A stretch of DNA of 64,000 nt from Corynebacterium ciconiae DSM 44920 (GTDB taxonomy: Bacteria; Actinomycetota; Actinomycetes; Mycobacteriales; Mycobacteriaceae), in contig NZ_CP047189.1 in assembly GCF_030440575.1 (NCBI RefSeq), forward strand, positions 620,001 through 684,000, read 5' to 3'. Below are positions 37,609 to 46,960 of this stretch, piece after piece; the first letter of the stretch is position 1; the number at the start of each line of letters is the position of its first letter. Made by a program: the position numbers and the translations under genes. Under the pieces are notes generated by a model. It was not told the origin of the DNA. It worked only from the letters and a program-made list of their open reading frames with translations, and searched no databases.

Positions 37609-38309
37609 GCACTGTCGCACGCATCGGCATCATGGGCGGCACCTTTGACCCGATCCACCACGGCCACCTAGTGGCTGCCAGCGAGGTAGCCGACCGCTTC
37701 CAACTGGATCAGGTGCTCTTTGTGCCCACCGGTGAGCCCTGGCAAAAGGCCGGACGGGATGTCTCTGATGCCGAGGATCGTTATCTGATGACGGTCATCG
37801 CCACTGCCTCCAATCCCCGTTTCGCTACTTCTCGGGTGGATATAGATCGCGGGGGTAGCACCTATACCATCGACACGCTGCACGATCTTCGGGCACAGTT
37901 CCCAGCGGCGGAGTTGTTTTTTATCACCGGTGCGGATGCGCTGGCGAAGATCGTTACCTGGCGCGACTGGGAGGAGATGTTTAGCCTCGCGCACTTTGTG
38001 GGCGTCAGCCGCCCAGGCTATGAGCTAGAAGAAGACATCCTCCCTGAGGTAGATCGCAATCGGCTCTCCATTGTGGAGATCCCTGCCATGGCGATTAGTT
38101 CCACTGATTGTCGCGCCCGCGCCAGTGCCGGTCGGCCGGTTTGGTACCTTGTGCCCGACGGGGTGGTGCAGTACATAGCCAAGCGACAGCTCTATCGGCC
38201 CGAGGGCCGTGATCGCCTCTCGCAGCCATCCTTTGAGGCGCAGCGCGGCGCAGCTATGCCCGCAGCTCAGGGCGCGGGCGCGGAAACTCACGCCGAAGGC
38301 GGCCAATAG
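37605..38309 (+). CDS. nadD: nicotinate-nucleotide adenylyltransferase
   Basis: 234 residues. The nucleotidyl-transferase signature is [20 protein letters not shown], and [28 protein letters not shown] provides the second ISxTxIR-type ATP motif. It makes deamido-NAD. GTG 37605 overlaps the proA stop and has GGGGAAGGA eleven bases upstream. The last 30 residues are a variable Ala/Gln-rich tail. Confidence 0.93.
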   Translation: MSTVARIGIMGGTFDPIHHGHLVAASEVADRFQLDQVLFVPTGEPWQKAGRDVSDAEDRYLMTVIATASNPRFATSRVDIDRGGSTYTIDTLHDLRAQFPAAELFFITGADALAKIVTWRDWEEMFSLAHFVGVSRPGYELEEDILPEVDRNRLSIVEIPAMAISSTDCRARASAGRPVWYLVPDGVVQYIAKRQLYRPEGRDRLSQPSFEAQRGAAMPAAQGAGAETHAEGGQ

Positions 38310-38347
38310 ATTACGGTAGAAGAAGAATTTTAAAGGAGTTTTATTAA

Positions 38348-38818
38348 GTGACAGCACGAGAATCCGCTAAAAAATACGCATCGATCGCAGCGCTCGCGGC
38401 AAGCGAGAAGCTAGCTGAAGAGATCGCCGTGATTGATGTGTCTGAGCGCCTCGCCATTACCGAGTGTTTTGTGATTGCCAGCGCCGACAACGAGCGCCAA
38501 GTCAACGCCATCGTGGAGGAGGTCGAGGACCAGCTGGCTAAGGCTGGCCGGAACCACCCCACCCGCCGCGAAGGCACCCGCGAGGGACGGTGGGCGCTGC
38601 TGGATTATGAGGACATTGTGGTTCACATCTTCCGCGGCCCTGAGCGCCAGTTCTATGGCCTCGATCGCCTGTGGGCGGACTGCCCGCTGGTGGATGTTGA
38701 GGGCCTAGAAACCCTCACTCGCCCTGAGGATTGGGGCGATGAGGTAGATATCCGCCAGGTCAGCGACATCAATCAGATCCCCCTTGCCGGCGAGGATCCC
38801 TCCGAGAACGAAATCTAG
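38348..38818 (+). CDS. rsfS: ribosome silencing factor RsfS
   Basis: 156 residues. The Iojap fold is recognised by AEEIAVIDVSERLAITECFVIASADNERQVNAIVEEVED, GTREGRWALLDYEDIVVHIF and RQFYGLDRLWAD. It binds L14 and blocks subunit joining in starvation. Adjacent to nadD as in many bacteria. GTG 38348 follows AAAGGAG. An acidic tail of about 30 residues extends past the domain. Confidence 0.94.
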   Translation: MTARESAKKYASIAALAASEKLAEEIAVIDVSERLAITECFVIASADNERQVNAIVEEVEDQLAKAGRNHPTRREGTREGRWALLDYEDIVVHIFRGPERQFYGLDRLWADCPLVDVEGLETLTRPEDWGDEVDIRQVSDINQIPLAGEDPSENEI

Positions 38819-38822
38819 AATC

Positions 38823-39527
38823 ATGGGCCGACGACTTGTCCTGCTGCGGCACGGGGAGACCGAATACAATGCCACCGCTCGCATGCAAGGTCAGCTGGAC
38901 ACGAAACTCAGCGAGCGGGGTGTCATTCAGGCCCGTCAGGCGGCGCGCTACCTGTCGGGGCTGAACTTCGTGCGCGTTGTGTGCTCGGATTTGCAGCGCG
39001 CTCACGATACGGCGCGGGAAGTCTCGGCCTTGCTGGATGTTCCGCTTGTCACCGACGAGCGGCTGCGCGAAACCCACCTCGGTGAGTGGCAGGGCAAGTC
39101 GCATGCGGAGATCGACGCCGCCTCCCCCGGGGCGCGGGCTCGCTGGCGCCATGATGTGGCGTGGGCACCGCCCGGCGGAGAAACCCGCCTCGAGGTTGCC
39201 GCCCGGGCTCGGGCCGTGGTGGATCAGGCCATGGCCGAGTGTGAGGAATGGGAGGACGCCTCCATTCTGTTTGTGGCCCACGGCGGCACGATTAATGCGC
39301 TCACGGGATCGCTGTTGGGCTTCAGCACGGCGGAGGAGTTTTCCCGCCTGTCTACAGTGTCCAATACCTGCTGGGCACAGCTGCAGGCCCGCCCTCACTA
39401 TGCCCCCGGCTCCTCTCGGCCGAAGTCTTTTACCCCAGAGAACATCGCCGATGCGCAGTGGTATCTCGAGGGGTGGAATGTTGGCGTCACCCCGGGACTT
39501 ACAGTGTGTGAGGGCACGAACCCATGA
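38823..39527 (+). CDS. histidine phosphatase family protein (phosphoglycerate mutase-like)
   Basis: 234 residues. The phosphohistidine motif is LVLLRHGETEYNATARMQGQLD, the second histidine in ILFVAHGGTINAL, and the acid residue in RLRETHLGEWQGKSHAEI. In actinobacteria such genes next to rsfS may encode glucosyl-3-phosphoglycerate or other small-molecule phosphatases; the substrate is not decided by sequence. It follows rsfS by four bases and overlaps the DegV gene by four. Confidence 0.88.
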   Translation: MGRRLVLLRHGETEYNATARMQGQLDTKLSERGVIQARQAARYLSGLNFVRVVCSDLQRAHDTAREVSALLDVPLVTDERLRETHLGEWQGKSHAEIDAASPGARARWRHDVAWAPPGGETRLEVAARARAVVDQAMAECEEWEDASILFVAHGGTINALTGSLLGFSTAEEFSRLSTVSNTCWAQLQARPHYAPGSSRPKSFTPENIADAQWYLEGWNVGVTPGLTVCEGTNP

Positions 39528-40345
39528 CGGTGCGCATCGTCACCGATTCCACCGCCTGTCTGCCGCACAAGCTCGCGGAGCAACTCGGCATCACGGTGGT
39601 GGATATTCATGTCACCCACTCCGATAAAGACAGCACCACTGCTGGGCTTTCGGCCCTCGAGCTGGTGGCCGCCTATGCCCGCCAGCTGGAGCGTGGCGGT
39701 GACGAGGGTGTGCTCGCCCTTCATATGTCTAAGGAGATTTCCTCCACGTGGTCTGCGGCTGTCACGGCCGCCGGGGTGTTTGACGAGAATATGGTGCGCG
39801 TCATCGACACCGAATCGCTGGGCCCCACCATCGGAAGTGCATGTGTGGCCGCGGCGCTTAAAGCGAACGAGGGCGCTGAGCTCGATGCCTGCTATGACGC
39901 AGCCATGGAGGTGCTAGAGCATTCCGAGGTGTGGTTTTATGTGCACAAGATCGATGACCTGCGCAAATCCGGCCGCCTTTCCGCCGCCAATGTGCTGTTC
40001 TCCGCCACTCTCGCTATTCGCCCGCTCATGCACCTCAAGCAAGGCCGCATCGAGATCGCGGCGAAAACCCGCACCCAAGCTAAAGCGCTGGCGAAGCTCG
40101 CCGAGGTGGTGGAGCTCTACTGCTGCGAGGAGCCCGCGGTGGTGACTGTGTTGCACCACGAGGCCCGTGAATCCGCCCGTACCCTGGCCACCCACATTGT
40201 CGAACGCATTCATCCTGCCTCCGCAGTGCGGCTCGATACCCTCGGCGCCGCCTTGGCCACTCACACCGGCCCCGGCACCATAGCGGTGAGTGTCACTCGC
40301 GGCAATCCCAGCGCCATCATCGCCGCCATGGCTGTGGATAACTAA
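39524..40345 (+). CDS. DegV family fatty-acid-binding protein
   Basis: 273 residues. It begins RIVTDSTACLPHKLAEQLGITVVDIHV, has the HMSKEISSTWSAAV and VIDTESLG segments and the C-terminal DegV domain (SAATLAIRPLMHLKQGRIE, IAVSVTRGNP). DegV proteins bind fatty acids, in Gram-positive bacteria as the FakB part of fatty-acid kinase; no FakA gene is nearby. Confidence 0.9.
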   Translation: MTVRIVTDSTACLPHKLAEQLGITVVDIHVTHSDKDSTTAGLSALELVAAYARQLERGGDEGVLALHMSKEISSTWSAAVTAAGVFDENMVRVIDTESLGPTIGSACVAAALKANEGAELDACYDAAMEVLEHSEVWFYVHKIDDLRKSGRLSAANVLFSATLAIRPLMHLKQGRIEIAAKTRTQAKALAKLAEVVELYCCEEPAVVTVLHHEARESARTLATHIVERIHPASAVRLDTLGAALATHTGPGTIAVSVTRGNPSAIIAAMAVDN

Positions 40346-40368
40346 ACGTTCTGCACAGCCCTTCCCGC

Positions 40369-40384
40369 GCGCTTATCGACGCCA
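40369..40384 (-). repeat. dispersed 12-mer GCGTCGATAAGC, copy 5
   Basis: An exact copy on the minus strand in the 65-base gap between the DegV gene and comEA, upstream of the comEA -10 box. Confidence 0.85.
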
Positions 40385-40398
40385 TCTCCCTCACCCCT

Positions 40399-40404
40399 TA
40401 GCCT
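40399..40404 (+). promoter_or_regulatory. comEA -10 box, leaderless start
   Basis: TAGCCT ends six bases before the comEA ATG at 40411; there is no ribosome binding site, so a leaderless mRNA is likely. Confidence 0.5.
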
Positions 40405-40410
40405 GCGGGC

Positions 40411-41094
40411 ATGACTTCAGCCTCCCCTCTTGATCGCCTGCGCGCCCTTACCCGCCCCACCGGCGAAGAAGACCTGCTCCACGTTCGCTACCCCGATAAC
40501 CCGCGCCTGCGCCTGACCCCGCGCCACGGGATCATCGCAGCTGTGGTCCTGCTTGTGCTCGGCGCGGCGTGTGTGCTGCCACAGCTGCGCGGTGCCGCCC
40601 CACCACCGGTGGAGTCGGTGGCTGTGTATGACGATGAGACTGTCGCGGACGAGCCGGAGGAGATCGTGGTGGCCGTGATCGGACATGTCGCCAACCCCGG
40701 GCTGCAACATCTGCCCGCGGGGGCACGCACCGATGATGCCTTGCGGCACGCCGCGCCGCTTCCAGAGGCGCAGCTTTCCGCCATCAATCTCGCCCAAAAA
40801 CTCAGCGACGGACAGCAGCTCTACATCCCTGGGCCGGGCGAGACCCCAGCTCCCATCGGTGCCGCTGGCGGCGCCCCCGCTGATCCCGCTGCAGCCGCCG
40901 GCGGAAAAGTCTCGCTCAACAGCGCGGATAACACCGCCCTTGAGGCACTGCCCGGGGTCGGCGAGAAGACGGCCGCTGCCATCATCGCCCATAGAGAATC
41001 CGCCGGCCCTTTTACGAGTATTGAGCAACTCCGCGAAGTCAAAGGAATAGGGCCCGCAAAATTTGAGGCGCTCAAGGACGCAGTCACGTTGTGA
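40411..41094 (+). CDS. comEA: ComEA-type DNA-binding membrane protein
   Basis: 227 residues: cytoplasmic N-terminus, one membrane helix (HGIIAAVVLLVLGAACVLP, about 39-57), an SLBB-like domain (VAVIGHVANPGLQHLPAGARTDDALRHA, LYIPGPGE), an Ala/Pro linker and a C-terminal helix-hairpin-helix pair (NSADNTALEALPGVGEKTAAAIIAHRE, VKGIGPAKFEALKD). In competent bacteria ComEA binds incoming DNA outside the membrane. It overlaps comEC by four bases. Confidence 0.93.
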   Translation: MTSASPLDRLRALTRPTGEEDLLHVRYPDNPRLRLTPRHGIIAAVVLLVLGAACVLPQLRGAAPPPVESVAVYDDETVADEPEEIVVAVIGHVANPGLQHLPAGARTDDALRHAAPLPEAQLSAINLAQKLSDGQQLYIPGPGETPAPIGAAGGAPADPAAAAGGKVSLNSADNTALEALPGVGEKTAAAIIAHRESAGPFTSIEQLREVKGIGPAKFEALKDAVTL

Positions 41095-42536
41095 ACACCC
41101 CAGCCGCCTTCGTTGAACTACGCCTCGTGCCCCTTGCCTGCATGGCATGGGCAGTCACCTGGGTAGTGGTAGCCACCGACCACGGGATGGTGCTGGCTCC
41201 ACTCCTCGGGCTCGCAGGGATCGCAGTAGCGATGGCATGGCGTGCGCCGGGTAGCGCGGTGGTGCTCGGTGTTTTGGCTGTGGTGCACGGCGGTGTCGCT
41301 CAGCTACGTCGGGTGCTCATCCATCAACACCCCGTCTCACATGCGCGCGGGCACTATGAGCTCAGGGGGCGTGTTATCAGCAGCGCCGAACTCAGCGGCG
41401 GGCGCAACTGCCTTACCCGGTTGCGACTGAGCCGCTACCCAGCTGATCTGCCCGTCTTTCACTCCTGCGAACGCTGGCAACCCGAACGCGGGGCGCAGGT
41501 GGAAGCGAGCGTGCAGCTCAGCGACGATACCCGCGCGGGGCTGAATGCCGTTATCGCCCGGTTGCAGGATGGGCGGGTGATTGCCGAGCCGCGTTGGTGG
41601 CATGACTGCGCGAATACCGTGCGCGCCCGATTCATTGACCTCGTGCAGCACACAGTGGGGGAGCGCTCTACTGGGCTTATCCCCGGCATGGTCTTTGGTG
41701 ATACCTCACTGCAGAGTGAGAACGAGACCGCCGCCTACCTTGCTACGGGTCTTAGCCATCTCTCGGCTGTGTCTGGGGCGAATGTGGCCATGGTGACCAC
41801 AGCCTGCGTGGTGCTGTGCCGGCTCGTTGGAGCAGGCCCGCGCCTGCAATGCACAGCTGCGGGATCCGCACTGGTGGCTTTCGTGCTGCTGGTGGGGCCG
41901 GAACCCTCGGTCAAAAGAGCAGCGGTGACGGGAACGGTGGGATTAGTGGTAGTGCTCACCGCCTCTCGTGCCGAACCGCTGCATACCCTGTCGGTGGCCA
42001 TCATCGGCCTGTTGCTGTGGGACAGTGACCTCGCCGTCAGTTATGGCTTCGCTCTCTCCTGTGCAGCCACGGCGGGGATCGTGGCACTCAACCCGTATCT
42101 CTATCCGCGGCTGGCGCGACTACCCATCCCAGACATTGTGGCGCGCGCACTATCCGTAGCGATCGCTGCGGACATCGTGACCATGCCTCTCATTGCCCTC
42201 ATGGCTGGGCGGGTCTCTCTCGTGGCGGTGGCAGCGAACGTGACCGTGGCCGCTGCAGTAGCACCCGTGACCATTCTGGGGCTGTGCGCTGTGGTGCTGG
42301 TGGCGGTGCGGGCTGAGCCGCTTGCAGCTCTGCTATTACATCTCATCGAGCCCTGCACCTGGTGGATCCACCGCTGCGCCGAATTCTATGCAGGCCTGCC
42401 TTGGGCCACCATCGATATCGACTCCGGCCCCCACTCCGTCATCGGCGTGGTGCTTGCCTGCTGCTGGTTCCTGGTGATGCTGCCTCCGCGGCGGAAGGGG
42501 GTGGGTAAGAAGGAAGGCGCGCCTCAGACCTCGTGA
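41091..42536 (+). CDS. comEC: ComEC/Rec2-type membrane channel, short form
   Basis: 481 residues. N-terminal helices and a DUF4131-like outside domain (HYELRGRVISSAELSGGRN) are followed by the competence domain (LIPGMVFGDTS, ATGLSHLSAVSGANVAMVTTACVVL, KRAAVTGTVGLVVVL, ALSCAATAGIVAL). Full-length ComEC has a C-terminal metallo-beta-lactamase nuclease domain; here the protein ends after the last membrane helices. It is presumed to form the DNA-uptake pore, working with ComEA; whether this organism takes up DNA is unknown. Confidence 0.9.
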   Translation: MNTPAAFVELRLVPLACMAWAVTWVVVATDHGMVLAPLLGLAGIAVAMAWRAPGSAVVLGVLAVVHGGVAQLRRVLIHQHPVSHARGHYELRGRVISSAELSGGRNCLTRLRLSRYPADLPVFHSCERWQPERGAQVEASVQLSDDTRAGLNAVIARLQDGRVIAEPRWWHDCANTVRARFIDLVQHTVGERSTGLIPGMVFGDTSLQSENETAAYLATGLSHLSAVSGANVAMVTTACVVLCRLVGAGPRLQCTAAGSALVAFVLLVGPEPSVKRAAVTGTVGLVVVLTASRAEPLHTLSVAIIGLLLWDSDLAVSYGFALSCAATAGIVALNPYLYPRLARLPIPDIVARALSVAIAADIVTMPLIALMAGRVSLVAVAANVTVAAAVAPVTILGLCAVVLVAVRAEPLAALLLHLIEPCTWWIHRCAEFYAGLPWATIDIDSGPHSVIGVVLACCWFLVMLPPRRKGVGKKEGAPQTS

Positions 42537-42541
42537 AGGCT

Positions 42542-42573
42542 AATGCAGGCACCATCGCTGCACTGCATTTTTT
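42542..42573 (+). terminator. terminator of comEA-comEC
   Basis: AATGCAG pairs with CTGCATT (42542-42548 with 42563-42569) and runs into six T. Confidence 0.75.
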
Positions 42574-42784
42574 CAAGCCCCTGCGCTATTCGCGGCCGAG
42601 AGTGACGGCTCCACGCGGTAGTCGATGTTCACCTATTACGTGCGCTGCGTGATTATGGCGTTTATGGCGAGGGGGCTGGATTCAAATGAGCCCTATTGCT
42701 GAGAGATTCCAACACCTCGGTGAACCCCAGGTTGCTGAGGGCCTTACTCTGCCCGCTGTTGCTTCCCCCGTGGCGGCGCGTGGC

Positions 42785-43747
42785 ATGATGGAGGGCGTGT
42801 CTGTACCAGCCTTGCACCTCGTTCTGGGCGAGGAGGAGTTTCTCGCCGAGCGCGCTCAGCGCGCGGTCGTTCGCGCCGTATCTGAGCAAGCGGGCCAGCC
42901 GGTGCCGGTAACCAAGCTGCGCGCCGGTGAGGTCACCACCAGTGAGCTCATCGAGCTGCTTAGCCCTTCGCTTTTTGCTGAGGAACGAGTGGTGGTGTTC
43001 ACCCACGCACACGAGGCGGGGGAGGAGGCCGCGAAGCTGCTGCTAGAGGCGGCGGTGGACCCAGCGGAGGGCATTACGCTGATCGTGCTGCACTCTGGTG
43101 GGGGTCGGCAGAAAAAGATGGCCACCAAGCTGGCCAAGATCGCCACGGTGCACGAGGCGCACAAGATTAAGCGGCACGAGCTTCCCGGCTTCGTCAACGC
43201 TGAGTTCCGCTCCCACGGGGTGCGCCCCACCCCGGATGTGGTCACGGCCGTGCTGGAAGGCGTTGGCTCGGATCTCCGAGAGCTTGCCAGCGCGGTGAGC
43301 CAGCTGGTCTCCGATACCGATGGCGATGTCACCCTGCAGGCCGTGCGCACGTTCTACTCCGGCGTGGCAGAGGTTTCGGGCTTCGATATTGCCGATCTGG
43401 CCTGCGCCGGCCGAGTGGAACGAGCGGTGGCCTCCACCCGTCGCGCCTTGCAGCTTGGGGTATCTCCGGTGTTGATTTCGGCGGCCTTGGCTAACTCGGT
43501 GGGGGCGATTGCGCGGCTGTACTCGGTGCGCGGTCGAATCAATGGCCAAGAGCTGGCTCGGGTGGTGGGACTGCCGCCGTGGAAAGTAGAGAAGGTGGCC
43601 GCCGCGGCGCGGCGCTGGAGCAGCCGCAATGTCAGTGAAGCCGTCATCGTGGTGGCAGAACTCGACGCCGCGGTAAAAGGCCAAGGCCTAGAACCCAATT
43701 ACGCGGTGGAGTTCGCCGTGCGTCGCATCGCGGAACTCGCCCGCTAG
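42785..43747 (+). CDS. holA: DNA polymerase III subunit delta
   Basis: About 320 residues. It begins PALHLVLGEEEFLAERAQRAVV, typical of delta, and shows ELIELLSPSLFAEERVVVFTHA, the KKMATKLAKIATVHEAHKIK segment and the C-terminal collar helices (SGFDIADLACAGRVERAVASTRRALQLG, EKVAAAARRWS). It opens the sliding clamp for loading. I placed the start at ATG 42785; an ATG at 42686 with AGGGGG upstream would add 33 residues without family resemblance. Confidence 0.9.
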   Translation: MMEGVSVPALHLVLGEEEFLAERAQRAVVRAVSEQAGQPVPVTKLRAGEVTTSELIELLSPSLFAEERVVVFTHAHEAGEEAAKLLLEAAVDPAEGITLIVLHSGGGRQKKMATKLAKIATVHEAHKIKRHELPGFVNAEFRSHGVRPTPDVVTAVLEGVGSDLRELASAVSQLVSDTDGDVTLQAVRTFYSGVAEVSGFDIADLACAGRVERAVASTRRALQLGVSPVLISAALANSVGAIARLYSVRGRINGQELARVVGLPPWKVEKVAAAARRWSSRNVSEAVIVVAELDAAVKGQGLEPNYAVEFAVRRIAELAR

Positions 43748-43785
43748 CATCCGCCGGTTCCGCCCCAGCCACCAGCGCAGAAAAA

Positions 43786-43826
43786 ACCGCGCCGAGCACA
43801 CAGAATGTGAGTGCCTACGGCGCGGT
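43786..43826 (-). terminator. terminator of rpsT
   Basis: ACCGCGCCG pairs with CGGCGCGGT around a partly paired loop. On the minus strand it is followed by TTTTTT. It lies between convergent holA and rpsT. Confidence 0.85.
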
Positions 43827-43860
43827 GGGGGAGAAGGCGTGCACGCCTTCTGGGAGGCTT

Positions 43861-44127
43861 TTAGCCCTCCATCTTGTTGAAGGCGTGAGCCATCTTGGAC
43901 TTCTTGTTCGCCGCGTTGTTGCGGTGGAACACGCCCTTGGACACAGCCTTATCCAGCTTGCGGGAAGCAACGCGCAGCTGGGACTCAGCGGCAGCCTTGT
44001 CGCCGGCCTCGACAGCCGCGCGGAACTTGCGGATCTCGGTGCGCACAGCGGAGCGGATGGACTTGTTGCGCATACGAGCCTTCTCGTTGGTCAGGATGCG
44101 CTTCTTCTGAGACTTGATGTTTGCCAT
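43861..44127 (-). CDS. rpsT: 30S ribosomal protein S20
   Basis: 88 residues, [34 protein letters not shown] at the start, rich in Lys/Arg and fully helical. It binds 16S rRNA. Its usual neighbours holA and lepA flank it. AAAGAGG lies upstream of the ATG. Confidence 0.97.
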   Translation of the reverse strand: MANIKSQKKRILTNEKARMRNKSIRSAVRTEIRKFRAAVEAGDKAAAESQLRVASRKLDKAVSKGVFHRNNAANKKSKMAHAFNKMEG

Positions 44128-44377
44128 GGTCTAGAACCTCTTTATCGTTGGCGGAGTATGGTCACTGTCAGCCACGTTCGCGCTGGTATAAACCATGTCC
44201 GCCGCTCAAGAAAGCTCAGGGCGGACGCGTGGAGCAGGGAGATGAACTCAAGGTACTGAACATCTATTGCGCCACTCTGGCTCGGCGACCACCGACGATG
44301 TATCGGTAGTTCGCGCGCGCGAAAATGAACAACTCGACACACTCTAGCAGGAGGCGGTGGGGCCGACCAAACAGTCA

Positions 44378-44950
44378 CTAACTCCAGCCGAACTCGGAGC
44401 GCAGCCGGTGCGCGATCTTGCCGAAACGCCGCCGCGGCAGAATCGCCCCTTGGCGCCTGATACCCAGTTCGGAGGCCTCGATCACTCGGTCAATGCGCAC
44501 CCAAGACTGCCCGCCGGCGAGATCCCAGTTGCCGGAACCGATATCGAGCCACGAAGGATCGTTTTGATGCTCCGGGTTGGAGGAGATGAGCAGGCCTAAA
44601 ATGGTTTGGCGGGTGCGTCCCACCACCACGAGGGCGCGGTCTTCCGGTTCGGAGGTTGCTTCCGTGCGCAGCCACACCCACACCACCTCGCCCGGCTCTG
44701 CTTGGCCGTCCATGTCTGCTGCGTAGTAGATGTTGCGCGAGAGCATGCGGCTATCGTGCACCAGCACCGAGGTGGCGGCGCGCAAGCGGCGCAAGTCTTC
44801 GGTGGTTTCGGTGCCGGAGATCCCGAGGCGTTCGCGCACGGTGTCGAGGGTATCGTCCAGGTCATCGTCGCTGGGAGGATGAAATTGTTCGGCGACATAG
44901 CGCACCGAGGACCGCAGCGAGGAAGCGATGGCGCCGAGTCTGTCTCCCAT
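44378..44950 (-). CDS. PemK/MazF-like protein without adjacent antitoxin
   Basis: 190 residues. The C-terminal part (from about residue 85) matches the PemK/MazF fold: PGEVVWVWLRTEATSEPEDRALVVVGRTRQTILGLLISSN, then WLDIGSGNWDLAGGQSWVRIDRVIEASELGIRRQGAILPRRRFGKIAHRLR. The first 85 residues are an extra helical region. MazF toxins are ribosome-independent mRNA endonucleases of about 110 residues with a small antitoxin gene just upstream; there is none here. It may be a housekeeping RNase or unrelated binding protein. The start ATG 44950 has a TATAAA box ten bases upstream and no ribosome binding site. Confidence 0.8.
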   Translation of the reverse strand: MGDRLGAIASSLRSSVRYVAEQFHPPSDDDLDDTLDTVRERLGISGTETTEDLRRLRAATSVLVHDSRMLSRNIYYAADMDGQAEPGEVVWVWLRTEATSEPEDRALVVVGRTRQTILGLLISSNPEHQNDPSWLDIGSGNWDLAGGQSWVRIDRVIEASELGIRRQGAILPRRRFGKIAHRLRSEFGWS

Positions 44951-44960
44951 GCCTGCCCAG

Positions 44961-44966
44961 TTTATA
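44961..44966 (-). promoter_or_regulatory. -10 box of the PemK-like gene
   Basis: TATAAA on the minus strand, ten bases before ATG 44950, giving a leader of only a few bases. Confidence 0.5.
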
Positions 44967-44978
44967 CGCCGTTGGCGT

Positions 44979-44993
44979 GGGCGTCGATAAGCC
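44979..44993 (+). repeat. dispersed 12-mer GCGTCGATAAGC, copy 6
   Basis: An exact copy reading toward lepA, ending six bases before the TAGGGT -10 box. Its layout resembles that at valS. Confidence 0.85.
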
Positions 44994-44998
44994 TCGGG

Positions 44999-45004
44999 TA
45001 GGGT
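44999..45004 (+). promoter_or_regulatory. lepA -10 box
   Basis: TAGGGT lies 30 bases before the lepA start. Confidence 0.4.
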
Positions 45005-45034
45005 ATGAGGGGCTAAAACAGGGAAGGTTGAGAT

Positions 45035-46885
45035 ATGGCAATCAATTGTGCGGAAACTACGTTCACGGATCCGGCGCAGATCCGTAATTTCTGCATCATC
45101 GCGCACATTGACCACGGCAAGTCCACATTGGCGGATCGTATTCTGCAGCTGACGGGCGTGGTCGATGAGCGCGATATGCGTGATCAGTACCTCGACAACA
45201 TGGATATTGAGCGCGAGCGCGGTATCACGATCAAAGCGCAGAACGTGCGCCTGCCGTGGGTGCCGCGCACCGGCGCCCATGCCGGGGAGCAGATCGTGCT
45301 GCAGATGATCGACACCCCCGGCCACGTGGACTTCACCTACGAGGTCTCGCGTGCCCTCGAGGCATGTGAGGGCGCAATTTTGCTTGTCGACGCCGCCCAG
45401 GGCATCGAAGCCCAAACCCTGGCGAATCTCTATCTGGCGATGGAAAACGATCTCGAGATCATCCCTGTGCTCAACAAGATCGACCTTCCCGCCGCGGATC
45501 CTGAGAAATACGCTTTCGAGATCGCCCACATCATCGGCTGCGAGCCGGAAGAGGTGCTGCGGGTCTCAGGCAAGACAGGCGAGGGCGTGGAGGCCCTGCT
45601 CGATAAGGTTTGTGAGCTCGTGCCTGCCCCCACCAGCGTGGTGCCGGCCACGGCACCGGCTCGCGCGATGATCTTCGACTCGGTGTATGACACCTACCGT
45701 GGTGTGGTCACCTACATTCGTGTCTTCGACGGCAAGCTCGAGCCGCGCCAGAAGCTGAAGATGATGTCTACCGGTGCCACTCACGAAACCCTCGAGATCG
45801 GCGTGATGAGCCCCACCGCGAAAAAGTGCCAAGGCCTCGGCCCCGGCGAGGTGGGCTATTTGATTACCGGTGTGAAGGATGTGCGCCAGTCCAAGGTGGG
45901 CGACACCGTCACTTGGGCCACCGGGGGTGCAGAGACGCCCCTGCGCGGCTACCAGGAGCCTAAGCCGATGGTGTATTCCGGTCTTTTCCCGATCTCCCAG
46001 GAGCAGTACCCGGATCTCCGCGATGCGCTGGAGAAGCTGCAGCTTAACGACGCCTCGCTGACCTTCGAGCCCGAGACCTCCGTGGCACTGGGCTTCGGTT
46101 TCCGTTGCGGTTTCCTTGGCCTGCTGCACATGGAGATCACCCGCGACCGCCTCGAGCGCGAATTTGACCTAGATTTGATCTCTACTGCGCCGAGCGTGAA
46201 CTACCGCGTGGTTGATGAGGCTGGGGTGGAGTCGATCGTCTACAACCCCTCGGATTGGCCCTCGGGCAAGCTGCGCGAGGTGTGGGAGCCGATCGTGAAA
46301 ACCACGATCATCATCCCCGCCGACTTCGTGGGCCCCACCATGGAGTTGTGCCAGTCCAAGCGCGGCCAGCTCGGCGGCATGGATTATCTCTCCGAGGACC
46401 GCGTGGAGCTGCGCTACACCATGCCTTTGGGCGAGATCATCTTTGACTTCTTCGACATGCTCAAGTCCCGCACCAAGGGCTATGCCTCCCTCAACTACGA
46501 GGATGCCGGCGAACAAGAGGCCGATCTGGTGAAGGTGGACATCCTGCTCCAGGGTGAGCCGGTGGATGCTTTTAGCGCTATTGTGCACCGCGATCACGCC
46601 CGCACCTATGGCAATAAGATGACCGTAAAGCTCAAGGAGCTCATCCCGCGCCAGCAGTTCGAGGTGCCGGTGCAGGCTGCGATCGGCTCGAAGGTGATTG
46701 CCCGCGAGAACATTCGTGCCCTGCGTAAGGATGTGCTCTCCAAGTGCTACGGCGGCGATATTTCGCGTAAGCGCAAGCTGCTGGAGAAGCAGAAGGCCGG
46801 TAAGAAGCGCATGAAAAATATCGGCTCGGTGTCGGTGCCGCAGGAGGCCTTCGTGGCCGCGCTGTCCACCGATGAAGGCAAATAG
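45035..46885 (+). CDS. lepA: elongation factor 4 (LepA)
   Basis: 616 residues. G1 AHIDHGKST near residue 24, the switch [15 protein letters not shown]3 DTPGHVDF, G4 NKIDLP and G5 VSGKTG mark the GTPase. Domain II, the EF-G-like domains III and V, and the LepA-specific C-terminal domain ([68 protein letters not shown]) follow. It moves stalled ribosomes back by one step or helps assembly. RBS AAGGTTGAG precedes ATG 45035. Confidence 0.97.
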   Translation: MAINCAETTFTDPAQIRNFCIIAHIDHGKSTLADRILQLTGVVDERDMRDQYLDNMDIERERGITIKAQNVRLPWVPRTGAHAGEQIVLQMIDTPGHVDFTYEVSRALEACEGAILLVDAAQGIEAQTLANLYLAMENDLEIIPVLNKIDLPAADPEKYAFEIAHIIGCEPEEVLRVSGKTGEGVEALLDKVCELVPAPTSVVPATAPARAMIFDSVYDTYRGVVTYIRVFDGKLEPRQKLKMMSTGATHETLEIGVMSPTAKKCQGLGPGEVGYLITGVKDVRQSKVGDTVTWATGGAETPLRGYQEPKPMVYSGLFPISQEQYPDLRDALEKLQLNDASLTFEPETSVALGFGFRCGFLGLLHMEITRDRLEREFDLDLISTAPSVNYRVVDEAGVESIVYNPSDWPSGKLREVWEPIVKTTIIIPADFVGPTMELCQSKRGQLGGMDYLSEDRVELRYTMPLGEIIFDFFDMLKSRTKGYASLNYEDAGEQEADLVKVDILLQGEPVDAFSAIVHRDHARTYGNKMTVKLKELIPRQQFEVPVQAAIGSKVIARENIRALRKDVLSKCYGGDISRKRKLLEKQKAGKKRMKNIGSVSVPQEAFVAALSTDEGK

Positions 46886-46902
46886 TTAGAGCAAAAAATA
46901 AG

Positions 46903-46942
46903 GGTGCGAGATCGCAGGCGCATGTCGCCGCGGTCTCGCACC
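46903..46942 (-). terminator. terminator between lepA and the transporter gene
   Basis: GGTGCGAGA (46903-46911) pairs with TCTCGCACC (46934-46942), with an inner GGCG/CGCC stem. On the minus strand it is followed by TTATTTTTTGC. Confidence 0.85.
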
Positions 46943-46960
46943 TTGTGCGTCTGGAGGGGT

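Noticed and set aside
36337..37620. 427-codon minus-strand frame opposite proA
   Set aside because: Shadow frame; ProA on the plus strand has all motifs.
44951..45529. N-terminal extension of the PemK-like frame over lepA
   Set aside because: It overlaps the lepA promoter and coding region; the ATG at 44950 has its own -10 box.
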